This document shows, piece by piece, positions 1 through 8,108 of a stretch of DNA of 33,573 nt (positions are counted from its first letter, which is position 1; each line of letters starts with the position of its first letter). The translations under genes and the position numbers were made by a program. The notes beneath the pieces were generated by a model. It saw only the letters and a program-made list of their open reading frames with translations, was not told the DNA's origin and ran no database searches. This DNA is from Odoribacteraceae bacterium (GTDB lineage: Bacteria; Bacteroidota; Bacteroidia; Bacteroidales; Marinifilaceae): the NCBI GenBank assembly GCA_031276355.1, contig JAISNC010000006.1, positions 1 to 33,573 of the forward strand, in the 5' to 3' direction.

Positions 1-1421
1 GGAATCGTGATAGAAGTAAGACTGATACAATTCTGAAAAGCACCATATCCAATCCTTGTCACACCGTCGGGAAGCGTGATGGAAGCCAGACTGCTGCATT
101 TGTAAAAAGCCCGATCTCCAATACTTGTCACGCCGTCGGGAAGCGTGATGGAAGTCAGACTGCGGCATTTGTAAAAAGCTATCTCTCCAATACTTGTTAC
201 ACTGCTGGGAATCGTAATAGAAGTCAGACTGCTGCACTCGAAAAAAGCCCAAGCTCCAATACTTGTTACACTGTTGGGAATCGTGATGGAAGTCAGGCCG
301 TGGCATTCATAAAAAGCCCGAAATCCAATACTTGTCACGCCGTCAGGAAGCGTGATGGAAGTCAGACGGCTACAACCGGAAAAAGCTCGCTCTCCAATAC
401 TTGTTACACCATCGGGAATCGTGATAGAAGCAAGACCGCGACAACCGGCAAAAGCCCACCCTCCAATACTTGTCACACCGTCGGGAATCGTGATGGAAGT
501 AAGACCGCTACAACCTGCGAAAGCAGAACTTTCAATACTTATCACGCTGTTTGGGATCGTATAATTTCCAGTTTTCCTTCTGGGACAAGAAAATAATGTC
601 GTTTTATTCTTATTAAATAGGATGCCGGCCGCGGAAGAATAATTTATATTCCCATTCTCTACCCGGATCGCCGTAAGACTGCTGCAACCCCCAAAAGCAG
701 AATGTCCAATACTTGTCACGCCGTCGGGAATCGTGATAGAAGCAAGAGCGCTACAACCGTAGAAAGCCTCATCTTCAATACTTTCCATACAGCCGGGAAT
801 CGTAATGGAAGTCAGGCCGCTACATCCGTAAAAAGCCTGCTCTCCAATACGTGTCACGCCATCGGGAATCGTGATGGAAGTCAGGCCGCTACATCCGTAA
901 AAAGCCTGCTCTCCAATACGTGTCACGCCATCGGGAATCGTGATGGAAGTCAGGCCGCTACAACCGTAAAAAGCCCAATCTCCAATACTTGTCACGCCGT
1001 CGGGAAGCGTGATGGAAGTCAGACTATTGCAATCCTCAAAAGCCCAATCTCCAATACTTGTCACGCCGTCGGGAAGCGTGATGGAAGTCAGACTGTCACA
1101 ATAGGAAAAAGCCTCATATCCAATACTTGTAACACCATCGGGAATCGTGATGGAAGTAAGACTGTGACAACCGGAAAAAGCCTCATCTCCAATACTTGTT
1201 ACTCCCTTTTCAATTACAACCGTGGTAATAGAAGAACGATACGAATACCAAGGGGCAGAATCAGGATGCGAATAATCCGGCATTTCCCCCGTCCCGCCAA
1301 TCGTCAGCGTGCCATTCTCCAGCGTCCACGCCAGGTTTTCCCCGCATGTTCCGCCCTGTGCAAAACCTGTTGCCAGGTTCGTCAGCAACAGCACGCTTGA
1401 AATTAAAATCCTTGTTTTCAT
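1..1421 (-). CDS. BspA-like leucine-rich repeat surface protein, C-terminus outside window
   Basis: This is the most promoter-distal member of a five-gene paralogous array. The ATG is at 1421-1419 and the frame stays open to the left edge (473 codons seen), so the C-terminus is missing. The N-terminus [19 protein letters not shown] followed by FAQ looks like a type I signal peptide, and the mature protein begins with the array-typical Cys-Gly-Glu-Asn block. It then consists of LRR_5/BspA-type units of 23 residues with consensus [21 protein letters not shown], about 19 in view. They are interrupted at about residues 245-289 by a non-LRR island ([21 protein letters not shown]). Family proteins are cell-surface or secreted adhesion and binding proteins; the ligand here is unknown. 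The gene lies 59 nt downstream of the next paralogue and no promoter was seen in that gap, so co-transcription is inferred. Two adjacent repeats are identical at the DNA level (805-962). Confidence 0.9.
   Translation of the reverse strand, partial: MKTRILISSVLLLTNLATGFAQGGTCGENLAWTLENGTLTIGGTGEMPDYSHPDSAPWYSYRSSITTVVIEKGVTSIGDEAFSGCHSLTSITIPDGVTSIGYEAFSYCDSLTSITLPDGVTSIGDWAFEDCNSLTSITLPDGVTSIGDWAFYGCSGLTSITIPDGVTRIGEQAFYGCSGLTSITIPDGVTRIGEQAFYGCSGLTSITIPGCMESIEDEAFYGCSALASITIPDGVTSIGHSAFGGCSSLTAIRVENGNINYSSAAGILFNKNKTTLFSCPRRKTGNYTIPNSVISIESSAFAGCSGLTSITIPDGVTSIGGWAFAGCRGLASITIPDGVTSIGERAFSGCSRLTSITLPDGVTSIGFRAFYECHGLTSITIPNSVTSIGAWAFFECSSLTSITIPSSVTSIGEIAFYKCRSLTSITLPDGVTSIGDRAFYKCSSLASITLPDGVTRIGYGAFQNCISLTSITI
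805..962 (-). repeat. Perfect 69-bp tandem repeat inside LRR gene (2.3 copies)
   Basis: Bases 805-893 are identical to bases 874-962 at an offset of exactly 69 bp, which is one 23-residue LRR unit. Other repeats of the array differ from one another at many positions, so this pair is a recent duplication. Confidence 0.9.
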
Positions 1422-1480
1422 GTTTTTACTAATTATGGTATGAAGCGGATGGTATTTGCCGTCGCCGGGGCGGTGATGGC

Positions 1481-3019
1481 CTAAGGCACGTGGGCCGTGA
1501 TGGTCCCGAAGTTTTTCCAGACGGCGGCGGCCCGGTAGGCCGCTATCGCCCCGGCAGGAACATATAGCGTCATTTTGCTCAAGTCGATGCCACGGAATAC
1601 ATCGCTTGATACCTTTTGCGGCATCGGATTCAAGTTGGTGAATGAAGTCAATCGCGTGCAACCGGAAAAAGCGTGCCATTCGATACTCGTCACGCTACCC
1701 GGGATCGTGATGGAAGCCAGGCCGCTACAATCCTCGAAAGCATGCGACTCGATACTCGTCACCCCGTCGGGAATCGCGATGGAAGCCAGGCCGACACAAC
1801 CGGAAAAAGCGAATTGCCCGATACTCGTTACACCGTCTGGAAGCGTGATGGAAGCGAGGCCAACACAACCGGCAAAAGCGAATTGCCCGATACTCGTCAC
1901 GCCTCCGGGAAGCGTGATGGAAGTAAGCCCGACACAATCATGAAAAGCGTTCGCCCCGATACTCGTTACACTGTTGGGAATCGTGATAGAAACAAGCCCG
2001 CCACAACCGGCAAAAGCACCCCCTTCAACCCGCGCGGTTCCCTCCCTTACATTAATCACCGTGTTGGCCGACATGCTTCCCTTGTATGTGTACAATATTT
2101 TCCCGACGTAAATACACCCGTCGGGCTGTTTATCCAGCCACCCGGTACCGTGAAAAACTCTCCCCCCGATACTTGTCACGCCATCGGGAATCGTGATAGA
2201 AGCCAGCCTGCCGCAACCCTCGAAAGCAGAACTCCCGATACTCGTCACGCCGTTGGGAATCGTGATGGAAGTAAGACCGATACAACCATAAAAAGCCTCA
2301 TTTCCAATCCTTGTTACCCTGTTGGGAATCGTGATGGAAGTCAAACCGCCGCAACCGGAAAAAGTCCCATCTCCAATCTTTGTCACGCCGTTGGGAATCG
2401 TGATGGAAGTCAAACCGCCGCAACCGGAAAAAGCCCCATCTCCAATCCTTGTCACGCCGCCGGGGATCGTGATGGAAGTCAAACCGCCACAACCCTCGAA
2501 AGCAGAACTCCCGATACTCGTCACGCCGCCGGGAAGCGTGATGGAAGCCAGGCCGACACAACCGGAAAAAGCCCCATCTCCAATCCTTGTCACGCCGCCG
2601 GGGATCGTGATGGAAGTCAACCCGCCGCAATCGTAAAAAGCAAAATCTCCAACACGCGTCACGCCGCCGGGAAGCGTGATGAAAGCCAGGCCGCGGCACG
2701 CGCAAAAAGCCCGGTATCCAATACTTGTCACGCTGTTGGGAATCGTGATGGAAGTAAGAGCGCCACAATCCTCGAAAGCAGAACGCCCGATACTCGTCAC
2801 GCCCTCCCCGATCTTGACGGTGGTGATCGAGGAACGACACGAATACCAGGGTATATGATCAAAAGAAAAATAATCCCTCATCGCCCCCGTCCCGCTAATC
2901 GTTAGTGTTCCATTGTCCAGCGTCCACGCCAGGTTTTCCCCGCACTTTCCGCTTTGTGCAACACCTGTTGCTATACTTACCAGCAACAGCACGCTTGAAA
3001 TTAAAATCCTTGTCTTCAT
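1481..3019 (-). CDS. BspA-like leucine-rich repeat surface protein (512 aa)
   Basis: Second gene from the left of the LRR array. It has a type I signal peptide ([19 protein letters not shown], then VAQ), a CGENLAW block and about 15 LRR_5 units of 23 residues. At about residues 286-330 lies an island with WLDKQPDGCIYVGK and YKGSMSANT motifs, seen in other Bacteroidota BspA-like proteins and different from the NYSS-type island of its neighbours. The protein ends in the conserved module of about 50 residues (NLNPMPQKVSSDVF, then TLYVPAGAIAAYRAAAVWKNFGTI). No type IX secretion sorting domain follows. The start is chosen because the same upstream block, TAATTAG(T/C)AAAAAC, precedes MKTRIL in all five paralogues. 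After the TAG stop the frame continues for 15 codons that are also conserved behind the next gene. The function is presumably surface binding or adhesion; the ligand cannot be read from the sequence. Confidence 0.93.
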   Translation of the reverse strand: MKTRILISSVLLLVSIATGVAQSGKCGENLAWTLDNGTLTISGTGAMRDYFSFDHIPWYSCRSSITTVKIGEGVTSIGRSAFEDCGALTSITIPNSVTSIGYRAFCACRGLAFITLPGGVTRVGDFAFYDCGGLTSITIPGGVTRIGDGAFSGCVGLASITLPGGVTSIGSSAFEGCGGLTSITIPGGVTRIGDGAFSGCGGLTSITIPNGVTKIGDGTFSGCGGLTSITIPNRVTRIGNEAFYGCIGLTSITIPNGVTSIGSSAFEGCGRLASITIPDGVTSIGGRVFHGTGWLDKQPDGCIYVGKILYTYKGSMSANTVINVREGTARVEGGAFAGCGGLVSITIPNSVTSIGANAFHDCVGLTSITLPGGVTSIGQFAFAGCVGLASITLPDGVTSIGQFAFSGCVGLASIAIPDGVTSIESHAFEDCSGLASITIPGSVTSIEWHAFSGCTRLTSFTNLNPMPQKVSSDVFRGIDLSKMTLYVPAGAIAAYRAAAVWKNFGTITAHVP

Positions 3020-3078
3020 GTTTTTGCTAATTATGAGATGAAGCGGATGGCATTCGCCGTCGCCGGGGCGGTGATAGC

Positions 3079-4038
3079 TTAAGGCACATAGGCCTTGATG
3101 GATCCGAAGTTTTTCCAGACATCAGCGGCTTTGTAGGCTGCACGAGAAGCGGCAGGAACGTAAAGCGTGGCCTTTCTCAATTTGACGTTGCTGAATACAT
3201 CGCTTGATACCTTTTGCGGCGTCAGATTCAAGTTGGTGACCGAAGTCAGACTGCGGCAATCGTAAAAAGCACTAACTCCAATATTTGTTACACCGTCGGG
3301 AATCGTGATGGAAGTCAGACTGAGGCAACCGGCAAAAGCCTTATCTTCAATACTTTTCACCCCGTCGGGAATCGCGATGGAAGTCAGACTGAGGCAATCG
3401 GTAAAAGCATCTTTTCCAATCCTTGTCACACCGTCGGGAATCGTAATGGAAGTCAGACGGCGGCAACCGGAAAAAGCCCAATCTTCAATACTTGTCACAC
3501 CGTCAGGAATCGTATAATTTCCGGTTGTCCCTCCGGGACAACAAACTAATGTCGTTTTATCCTTATTAAACAGGATGCCGGCTTCGGAAGAATAATTTAC
3601 ATTCCCGTTCTCTACCCGGATCGCCGTAAGACGGTCGCAATCGTAAAAAGCCTGTTTTCCAATACTTGTCACACCATCGGGGATCGCGATGGAAGTCAGA
3701 CTGCGGCAAACGGCAAAAGCACCATCTCCAATACTTGTCACACCATCGGGAATCGTGATGGAAGTCAGACTGCTGCAAGCAGAAAAAGCCCAATCTCCAA
3801 TACTTGTCACACCGTCTCCAATCTCAACAGTAGTAATCGAGGAACGATACGAATCCCAAGGAGACGTATTAAGAATAAACAAATAATCCCTCATCGCCCC
3901 CGTCCCGCTAATCTTCAGCGTTTTTTCATCTTCGCTCAGCGTCCACGTCAGGTTTTCCCCGCATGTTCCGCTCTGTGCAAACCCTGTTGCCATGTTCGTC
4001 AGCAACAGCATACCTAAAATTAAAATCCTTGTTTTCAT
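3079..4038 (-). CDS. BspA-like leucine-rich repeat surface protein, short paralogue (319 aa)
   Basis: The shortest complete member of the array. It has a type I signal peptide (MKTRILILGMLLLTNMATG, then FAQ), a CGENLTWTL start of the mature part and about eight LRR_5 units. An [17 protein letters not shown] island sits at about residues 133-174, followed by more repeats and the C-terminal module ending in WKNFGSIKAYVP. It is 59 nt upstream of the 512-aa paralogue and 84 nt downstream of the 483-aa paralogue. Length differences within the array reflect repeat number, with the N- and C-terminal caps held constant. The TAA stop is followed in frame by a 15-codon tail almost identical to the one behind the 512-aa gene. 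A surface-exposed binding role is inferred from the family only. Confidence 0.93.
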   Translation of the reverse strand: MKTRILILGMLLLTNMATGFAQSGTCGENLTWTLSEDEKTLKISGTGAMRDYLFILNTSPWDSYRSSITTVEIGDGVTSIGDWAFSACSSLTSITIPDGVTSIGDGAFAVCRSLTSIAIPDGVTSIGKQAFYDCDRLTAIRVENGNVNYSSEAGILFNKDKTTLVCCPGGTTGNYTIPDGVTSIEDWAFSGCRRLTSITIPDGVTRIGKDAFTDCLSLTSIAIPDGVKSIEDKAFAGCLSLTSITIPDGVTNIGVSAFYDCRSLTSVTNLNLTPQKVSSDVFSNVKLRKATLYVPAASRAAYKAADVWKNFGSIKAYVP

Positions 4039-4122
4039 GTTTTTACTAATTATGATATGAATAAATCAAACTCTTCTCTTGCCCGGAAGCCCGAAGGAGT
4101 TGCCTAAACGAGAGCACGACTT

Positions 4123-5574
4123 TTAGTTTTTAGATCCGCGTTTCGAAGGAACATATTTGGCAATCGTCCCGAAATATTTCCAGACATCGGCGACCCGGTA
4201 GGCCGCTATCGCTTCGGCGGGGACGTATAGCGTCATTTTGCTCAACTCGATACCGCTGAATACAGCGCTTGATACATTTCGCGGGGTCGGGTTCAAGTTA
4301 GAAACCGAAACCAAACTCATGCAACCGGAAAAAGCCTCATTTCCAATACTTGTTACACTGTTGGGAATCGTGATGGAAGTGAACCCACTGCAAAAGGAAA
4401 AAGCCCTCGCTCCAATACTTGTCACGCCGTCGGGAATCGTGATGGAAGTCAGATTGCGACAATTGTAAAAAGCAACATCTCCAATACTTGTCACGCCGTC
4501 GGGAATCGTGATGGAAGTCAGAATGCGACAAAGGTAAAAAGCATAACCTCCAATACTTGTCACGCCGCCGGGAATCGTGATGGAAGTCAGACCGCTGCAA
4601 TCGTAAAAAGCAACATCTTCAATACTTGTCACGCCGTCGGGAATCGTGATGGAAGTCAGATGACTGCAGCCGGAAAAAGCACCCCTTCCAATATTTGTAA
4701 CGCCGTCGGGAATCGTGATGGAAGTCAGACGGCGACAACCGGAAAAAGCATAATCTCCAATACTTGTCACGCTACCCGGGATCGTATAATTTCCGGTTTC
4801 CCTCCCGGGACAACAAACTAATGTCGTTTTATCCTTATTAAACAAGGCACCGGCCGCGGAAGAATAATTTACATTCCCATTCTCTACCCGGATCGCCGTA
4901 AGAGTGCTGCAATCGGAAAAAGCACAATCTCCAATACTTGTTACACTGTTGGGAATCGTGATGGAAGTGAACCCACTGCAAAAGGAAAAAGCCCTCTCTC
5001 CAATACTTGTCACGCCGCCGGGAAGCGTGATGGAAGTCAAACTGCTACAACCCCAAAAAGTCCCCTCTCTAATACTTGTCACGCCGTCGGGAATCGTGAT
5101 GGAAGTAAGACCACTACAACCGGAAAAAGCGCTCCATCCAATCTCTGTTACACTGTTGGGAATCGTAATGGAAGTCAGACTGCTGCAAGCGGCAAAAGCG
5201 TCCTCTCCAATACTTGTCACGCCGCCGGGAATCGTGATGGAAGCCAAACCGCTGCAACCACGAAAAGCCTTGTTTCCGATACTTGTCACGCTGTTGGGAA
5301 TCGTGATAGAAGCAAGTTCACTACAATCCTCGAAAGCCCTCTCTCCAATACTTGTAACGCCATTACCAATTACAACCGTGGTAATAGAAGAACGATACGA
5401 AGACCAGGGGGCATCATTACCTTCTGGATAATCCGGCATCGCCCCCCTCCCGCCAATCTTCAGCGTTTTCTTATCCTCGCCCAGCTTCCATGTCAGCGCG
5501 TTTCCCGGCTCGCAACCGGGAAATAATATGGCTGTAATCAACAGTATGCTTAAAATTAAAATCCTTGTCTTCAT
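4123..5574 (-). CDS. BspA-like leucine-rich repeat lipoprotein (483 aa)
   Basis: Same architecture as its neighbours: about 15 LRR_5 units of 23 residues, an [20 protein letters not shown] island at about residues 223-266 and the TLYVPAEAIAAYRVADVWKYFGTI C-terminal module. The N-terminus differs. After the shared MKTRILIL start comes a hydrophobic stretch ending in FPGC (Cys21), which looks like a lipobox, and the CGEN block of the other four paralogues is absent. This member is therefore likely lipid-anchored while the others carry a type I signal. The C-terminus is extended by a short basic tail, SKRGSKN. It lies 84 nt upstream of the 319-aa gene and 124 nt downstream of the 654-aa gene. 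A repeat pair with the unusual FCSGFTSITIPNSV sequence occurs on both sides of the island, indicating internal duplication. Confidence 0.93.
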   Translation of the reverse strand: MKTRILILSILLITAILFPGCEPGNALTWKLGEDKKTLKIGGRGAMPDYPEGNDAPWSSYRSSITTVVIGNGVTSIGERAFEDCSELASITIPNSVTSIGNKAFRGCSGLASITIPGGVTSIGEDAFAACSSLTSITIPNSVTEIGWSAFSGCSGLTSITIPDGVTSIREGTFWGCSSLTSITLPGGVTSIGERAFSFCSGFTSITIPNSVTSIGDCAFSDCSTLTAIRVENGNVNYSSAAGALFNKDKTTLVCCPGRETGNYTIPGSVTSIGDYAFSGCRRLTSITIPDGVTNIGRGAFSGCSHLTSITIPDGVTSIEDVAFYDCSGLTSITIPGGVTSIGGYAFYLCRILTSITIPDGVTSIGDVAFYNCRNLTSITIPDGVTSIGARAFSFCSGFTSITIPNSVTSIGNEAFSGCMSLVSVSNLNPTPRNVSSAVFSGIELSKMTLYVPAEAIAAYRVADVWKYFGTIAKYVPSKRGSKN

Positions 5575-5698
5575 GTTTTTACTAATTATGATATGAATAG
5601 ATATGTATTTTTCATAAACTCTTTTCTTTTTCTCGCCCGGAAGCCCTTCGGATTTGCCTCGCGCTACTCTTGGCTCTTAGTTTAAAAAGATCCACCGG

Positions 5699-7663
5699 TC
5701 ATTCGCGTTTCGAAGGAACATATTCGGCAATCGTTCCGAAATCTTTCCAGACATCGGCGGCCCGGTAGGCCGCAAGAGAAGCGGCGGGGACGTATAGCGT
5801 CGTTATCTCCCAATTGACCCATCTGAATACATCGTTTGATACATTTTGCGGGGTCGGATTCAAGTTGGTGACCGAAGTCAGACCACTGCAACCGGAAAAA
5901 GCCTCATCTCCAATACTTGTCACGCCGTCCGGAATCGTGATGGAAGTAAGTCCACTGCAACCGGAAAAAGCCTCATCTCCAATACTTGTCACACCGTCCG
6001 GAATCGTGATGGAAGTAAGTTCGCTACAAGAGGAAAAAGCCCGACCTCCGATACTTGTCACGCTACCCGGGATCGTATAATTTCCGGTTTTCCCCTCGGG
6101 ACAACAAAATAATGTCGTTTTATCCTTATTAAACAGGATGCCGGCCGCGGAAGAATAATTCACATTCCCAATCTCTACCTGGATCGCCGTAAGACTGTCG
6201 CAACCGGAAAAAGCCCACTCGCCAATACTTGTCACGCCGCCGGGAAGCGTGATGGAAGTAAGACCGCGACAACCCCCAAAAGCACCCGCTCCAATACTTG
6301 TTACCCTGTTGGGAATCGTGATGGAAGTAAGACCGATACAACCGGAAAAAGCATAATCTCCAATATTTGTTACCCTGTTGGGAATCGTGATGGAAGTAAG
6401 ACCGTTACAACCGTAAAAAGCATAATCTCCAATACTTGTCACGCCGTCGGGAATCGTGATGGAAGTCAGGCTGCTGCACCAGAAAAAAGCATAATCTCCA
6501 ATACTTGTCACGCCGCCGGGAAGCGTGATGGAAGTAAGACCGCTACAATAGGAAAAAGCATAATCTCCAATACTTGTCACGCCGCCAGGAATCGTGATGG
6601 AAGCCAGACCGCAGCAACCGGAAAAAGCCCGATTTCCAATACTTGTCACGCTACCCAGGATCGTGTAATTCCCAGTTTTCCCCCCGGGGCAACAAAATAA
6701 TGTCGTTCTATCCTTATTAAACAGTACACCGGCTTCGGAAGAATAATTTACATTCCCATTCTCTACCCGGATCGCCGTAAGACTGCTGCAACCGGCAAAA
6801 GTGCTAGATCCAATACTTGTCACACCGTCGGGAATCGTGATGGAAGCCAGGCTGCTGCAACCGGCAAAAGTACTCATTCCAATACTTGTCACGCCGCCGG
6901 GAATCGTGATGGAAGTAAGACCGCGACAACCGGAAAAAGCACCTTTTCCAATACTTGTAACGCCGTCGGGAATCGTGATGGAAGTAAGACCGCTGCAACC
7001 GAAAAAAGCATCATCTCCAATACTTGTTACACTCTTGGGAATCGTGATAGAAGTAAGTTCGCTACAATCCTCAAAAGCACTCTCTCCAATACTTGTCACA
7101 CCGTCCGGAATCGTGATGGAAGTAAGACCGCTACAGTTGGAAAAAGTATGACCTTCAATACTTGTCACGCCGTCGGGAATCGTGATGGAAGTAAGACCGC
7201 TACAAAAGTAAAAAGCCCAATCTCCGATACTTGTCACGCCATCGGGAATCGTGATGGAAGTAAGACCGCTACAACCGAAAAAAGCACCCCATCCGATACT
7301 TGTTAGACCGTCGGGAATCGTGATGGAAGTAAGACCGCTGCAACCGAAAAAAGCATCATCTCCAATACTTGTTACACTCTTGGGAATCGTGATAGAAGCA
7401 AGTTCGCTACAATCCTCAAAAGCACTCTCTCCAATACTTGTCACGCCCCTACCAATTACAACTGTAGTAATAGAAGAACAATACGAATACCAAGGGGCAT
7501 AATTACCTTTTGAATAATCCGTCATTTTCCCCGTCCCGCTAATCGTTAGTGTCCCATTCTCCAGCGTCCACGACAGGTTTTCCCCGCATGTTCCGCTCTG
7601 TGCAAAACCTGTTGCTATACTTACCAGCAACAGCACGCTTGAAATTAAAATCCTCGTTTTCAT
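5699..7663 (-). CDS. BspA-like leucine-rich repeat surface protein, first gene of the array (654 aa)
   Basis: The largest and promoter-proximal member. The frame is open to an ATG at 7762, but I place the start at 7663. From there it matches the paralogues exactly ([19 protein letters not shown], then FAQ), and the conserved block upstream of ATG is present. The mature protein has a CGENLSWTL block and about 21 LRR_5 units. Two NYSS-type islands lie at about residues 294-336 and 493-531, and the C-terminal module ends in [17 protein letters not shown] block of about two repeats ([18 protein letters not shown] and its neighbour) is duplicated 345 bp apart, exactly five repeat units. A perfect Bacteroidota-type promoter lies about 200 bp upstream. 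The role is inferred as surface adhesion or host/polymer binding from the BspA family; the partner is unknown. Confidence 0.93.
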   Translation of the reverse strand: MKTRILISSVLLLVSIATGFAQSGTCGENLSWTLENGTLTISGTGKMTDYSKGNYAPWYSYCSSITTVVIGRGVTSIGESAFEDCSELASITIPKSVTSIGDDAFFGCSGLTSITIPDGLTSIGWGAFFGCSGLTSITIPDGVTSIGDWAFYFCSGLTSITIPDGVTSIEGHTFSNCSGLTSITIPDGVTSIGESAFEDCSELTSITIPKSVTSIGDDAFFGCSGLTSITIPDGVTSIGKGAFSGCRGLTSITIPGGVTSIGMSTFAGCSSLASITIPDGVTSIGSSTFAGCSSLTAIRVENGNVNYSSEAGVLFNKDRTTLFCCPGGKTGNYTILGSVTSIGNRAFSGCCGLASITIPGGVTSIGDYAFSYCSGLTSITLPGGVTSIGDYAFFWCSSLTSITIPDGVTSIGDYAFYGCNGLTSITIPNRVTNIGDYAFSGCIGLTSITIPNRVTSIGAGAFGGCRGLTSITLPGGVTSIGEWAFSGCDSLTAIQVEIGNVNYSSAAGILFNKDKTTLFCCPEGKTGNYTIPGSVTSIGGRAFSSCSELTSITIPDGVTSIGDEAFSGCSGLTSITIPDGVTSIGDEAFSGCSGLTSVTNLNPTPQNVSNDVFRWVNWEITTLYVPAASLAAYRAADVWKDFGTIAEYVPSKRE

Positions 7664-7863
7664 GTTTTTGCTAATTATGAGATGAACAGGCATGTATTTT
7701 TTTATAAACTCTTTTCTTGCCCCGCCCGGAAGCCCGAAGGAGTCGCCTCGCGCCCTTGTCACTCGTAACTGTCGCCGCGCCCGTCAGCGCCGAGTCAAAT
7801 ATTAGAGGAGAAAGTCTATATAATTCTGATTTTTCCATCATTTCTGTTCGCATGAAAACGACA

Positions 7864-7894
7864 CAAATATAATGCTTTATCCTGGACGCGCAAA
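7864..7894 (-). promoter_or_regulatory. Bacteroidota-type promoter for the LRR array
   Basis: Read on the minus strand there is TTTG (7894-7891), a 19-nt spacer and TATATTTG (7871-7864). This is an exact match to the Bacteroidota sigma factor consensus TTTG-N19-21-TAnnTTTG. Transcription would start near 7857 and give a leader of about 190 nt before the first LRR start codon. Confidence 0.75.
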
Positions 7895-8017
7895 TAGCCG
7901 GGACATTTTAAATGGTCGCCGGAAGGGCATCCTTGACGGGATGTTTTCGCAGCCGGGATAAGACAATGGACGCGAAATGTTAATCACTCCCCGGGTCGCC
8001 GGAAAAACGGCCCTTTA

Positions 8018-8048
8018 TTTGCCGGTTGGAAAATTACCCGTACTTTCG
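8018..8048 (+). promoter_or_regulatory. Promoter candidate for the DUF4143 ATPase gene
   Basis: TTTG (8018-8021), a 19-nt spacer and TACTTTCG (8041-8048): one mismatch to TAnnTTTG. It lies just upstream of the left 49-bp direct repeat, so the repeat would form most of the 5' untranslated region. Confidence 0.55.
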
Positions 8049-8056
8049 CGGTACTT

Positions 8057-8105
8057 TTATCCGTGGTTTAATCGGGTTATTTTGATTTTTTCATAGATAA
8101 ATATC
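8057..8105 (+). repeat. Left copy of 49-bp direct repeat flanking the ATPase gene
   Basis: Begins TTATCCGTGGTTTAATCGG and ends GATAAATATC. It matches 9432-9480 over 49 bp with one mismatch (8076 G versus 9451 A). In the right copy the first bases encode the last codons and stop of the ATPase gene (LSVV, stop). The left copy can be read the same way (VLLSVV, stop), so it may be the 3' end of a lost tandem copy of the gene. Confidence 0.85.
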
Positions 8106-8108
8106 AAC

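Larger units (their letters stand above)
7664..8108. other. Divergent intergenic region between LRR array and ATPase gene
   Basis: A 445-nt stretch without a convincing gene. On the minus strand it holds a long (about 190 nt) 5' leader for the LRR array and that array's promoter (7864-7894). On the plus strand it holds the promoter of the ATPase gene (8018-8048) and one copy of a 49-bp direct repeat (8057-8105). A 60-codon minus-strand ORF (7853-7671) runs through the leader and stops 7 nt before the first LRR gene. Its product is unrecognised and it may be chance. Confidence 0.6.

Noticed and set aside
702-2905. Plus-strand ORFs of 232 and 410 codons across the LRR genes
   Set aside because: They are shadows of in-frame 69-bp repeats; the minus frames have signal peptides, classic LRR consensus and shared caps, while the plus frames start and stop at arbitrary places.
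1-7500. Regular 69-bp periodicity as a possible CRISPR array or other spacer-repeat system
   Set aside because: The repeats are contiguous and coding (23-residue LRR units) with no unique spacers, leader or cas genes.
1481-7663. Type IX secretion C-terminal sorting domain on the LRR proteins
   Set aside because: The proteins end shortly after the TLYVPA...VWKxFGTI module; no immunoglobulin-like sorting domain is present.
7664-7762. Upstream 33-codon extension of the first LRR gene
   Set aside because: All five paralogues share the start at MKTRIL with the same preceding block; the extension would precede the signal peptide with unrelated residues.
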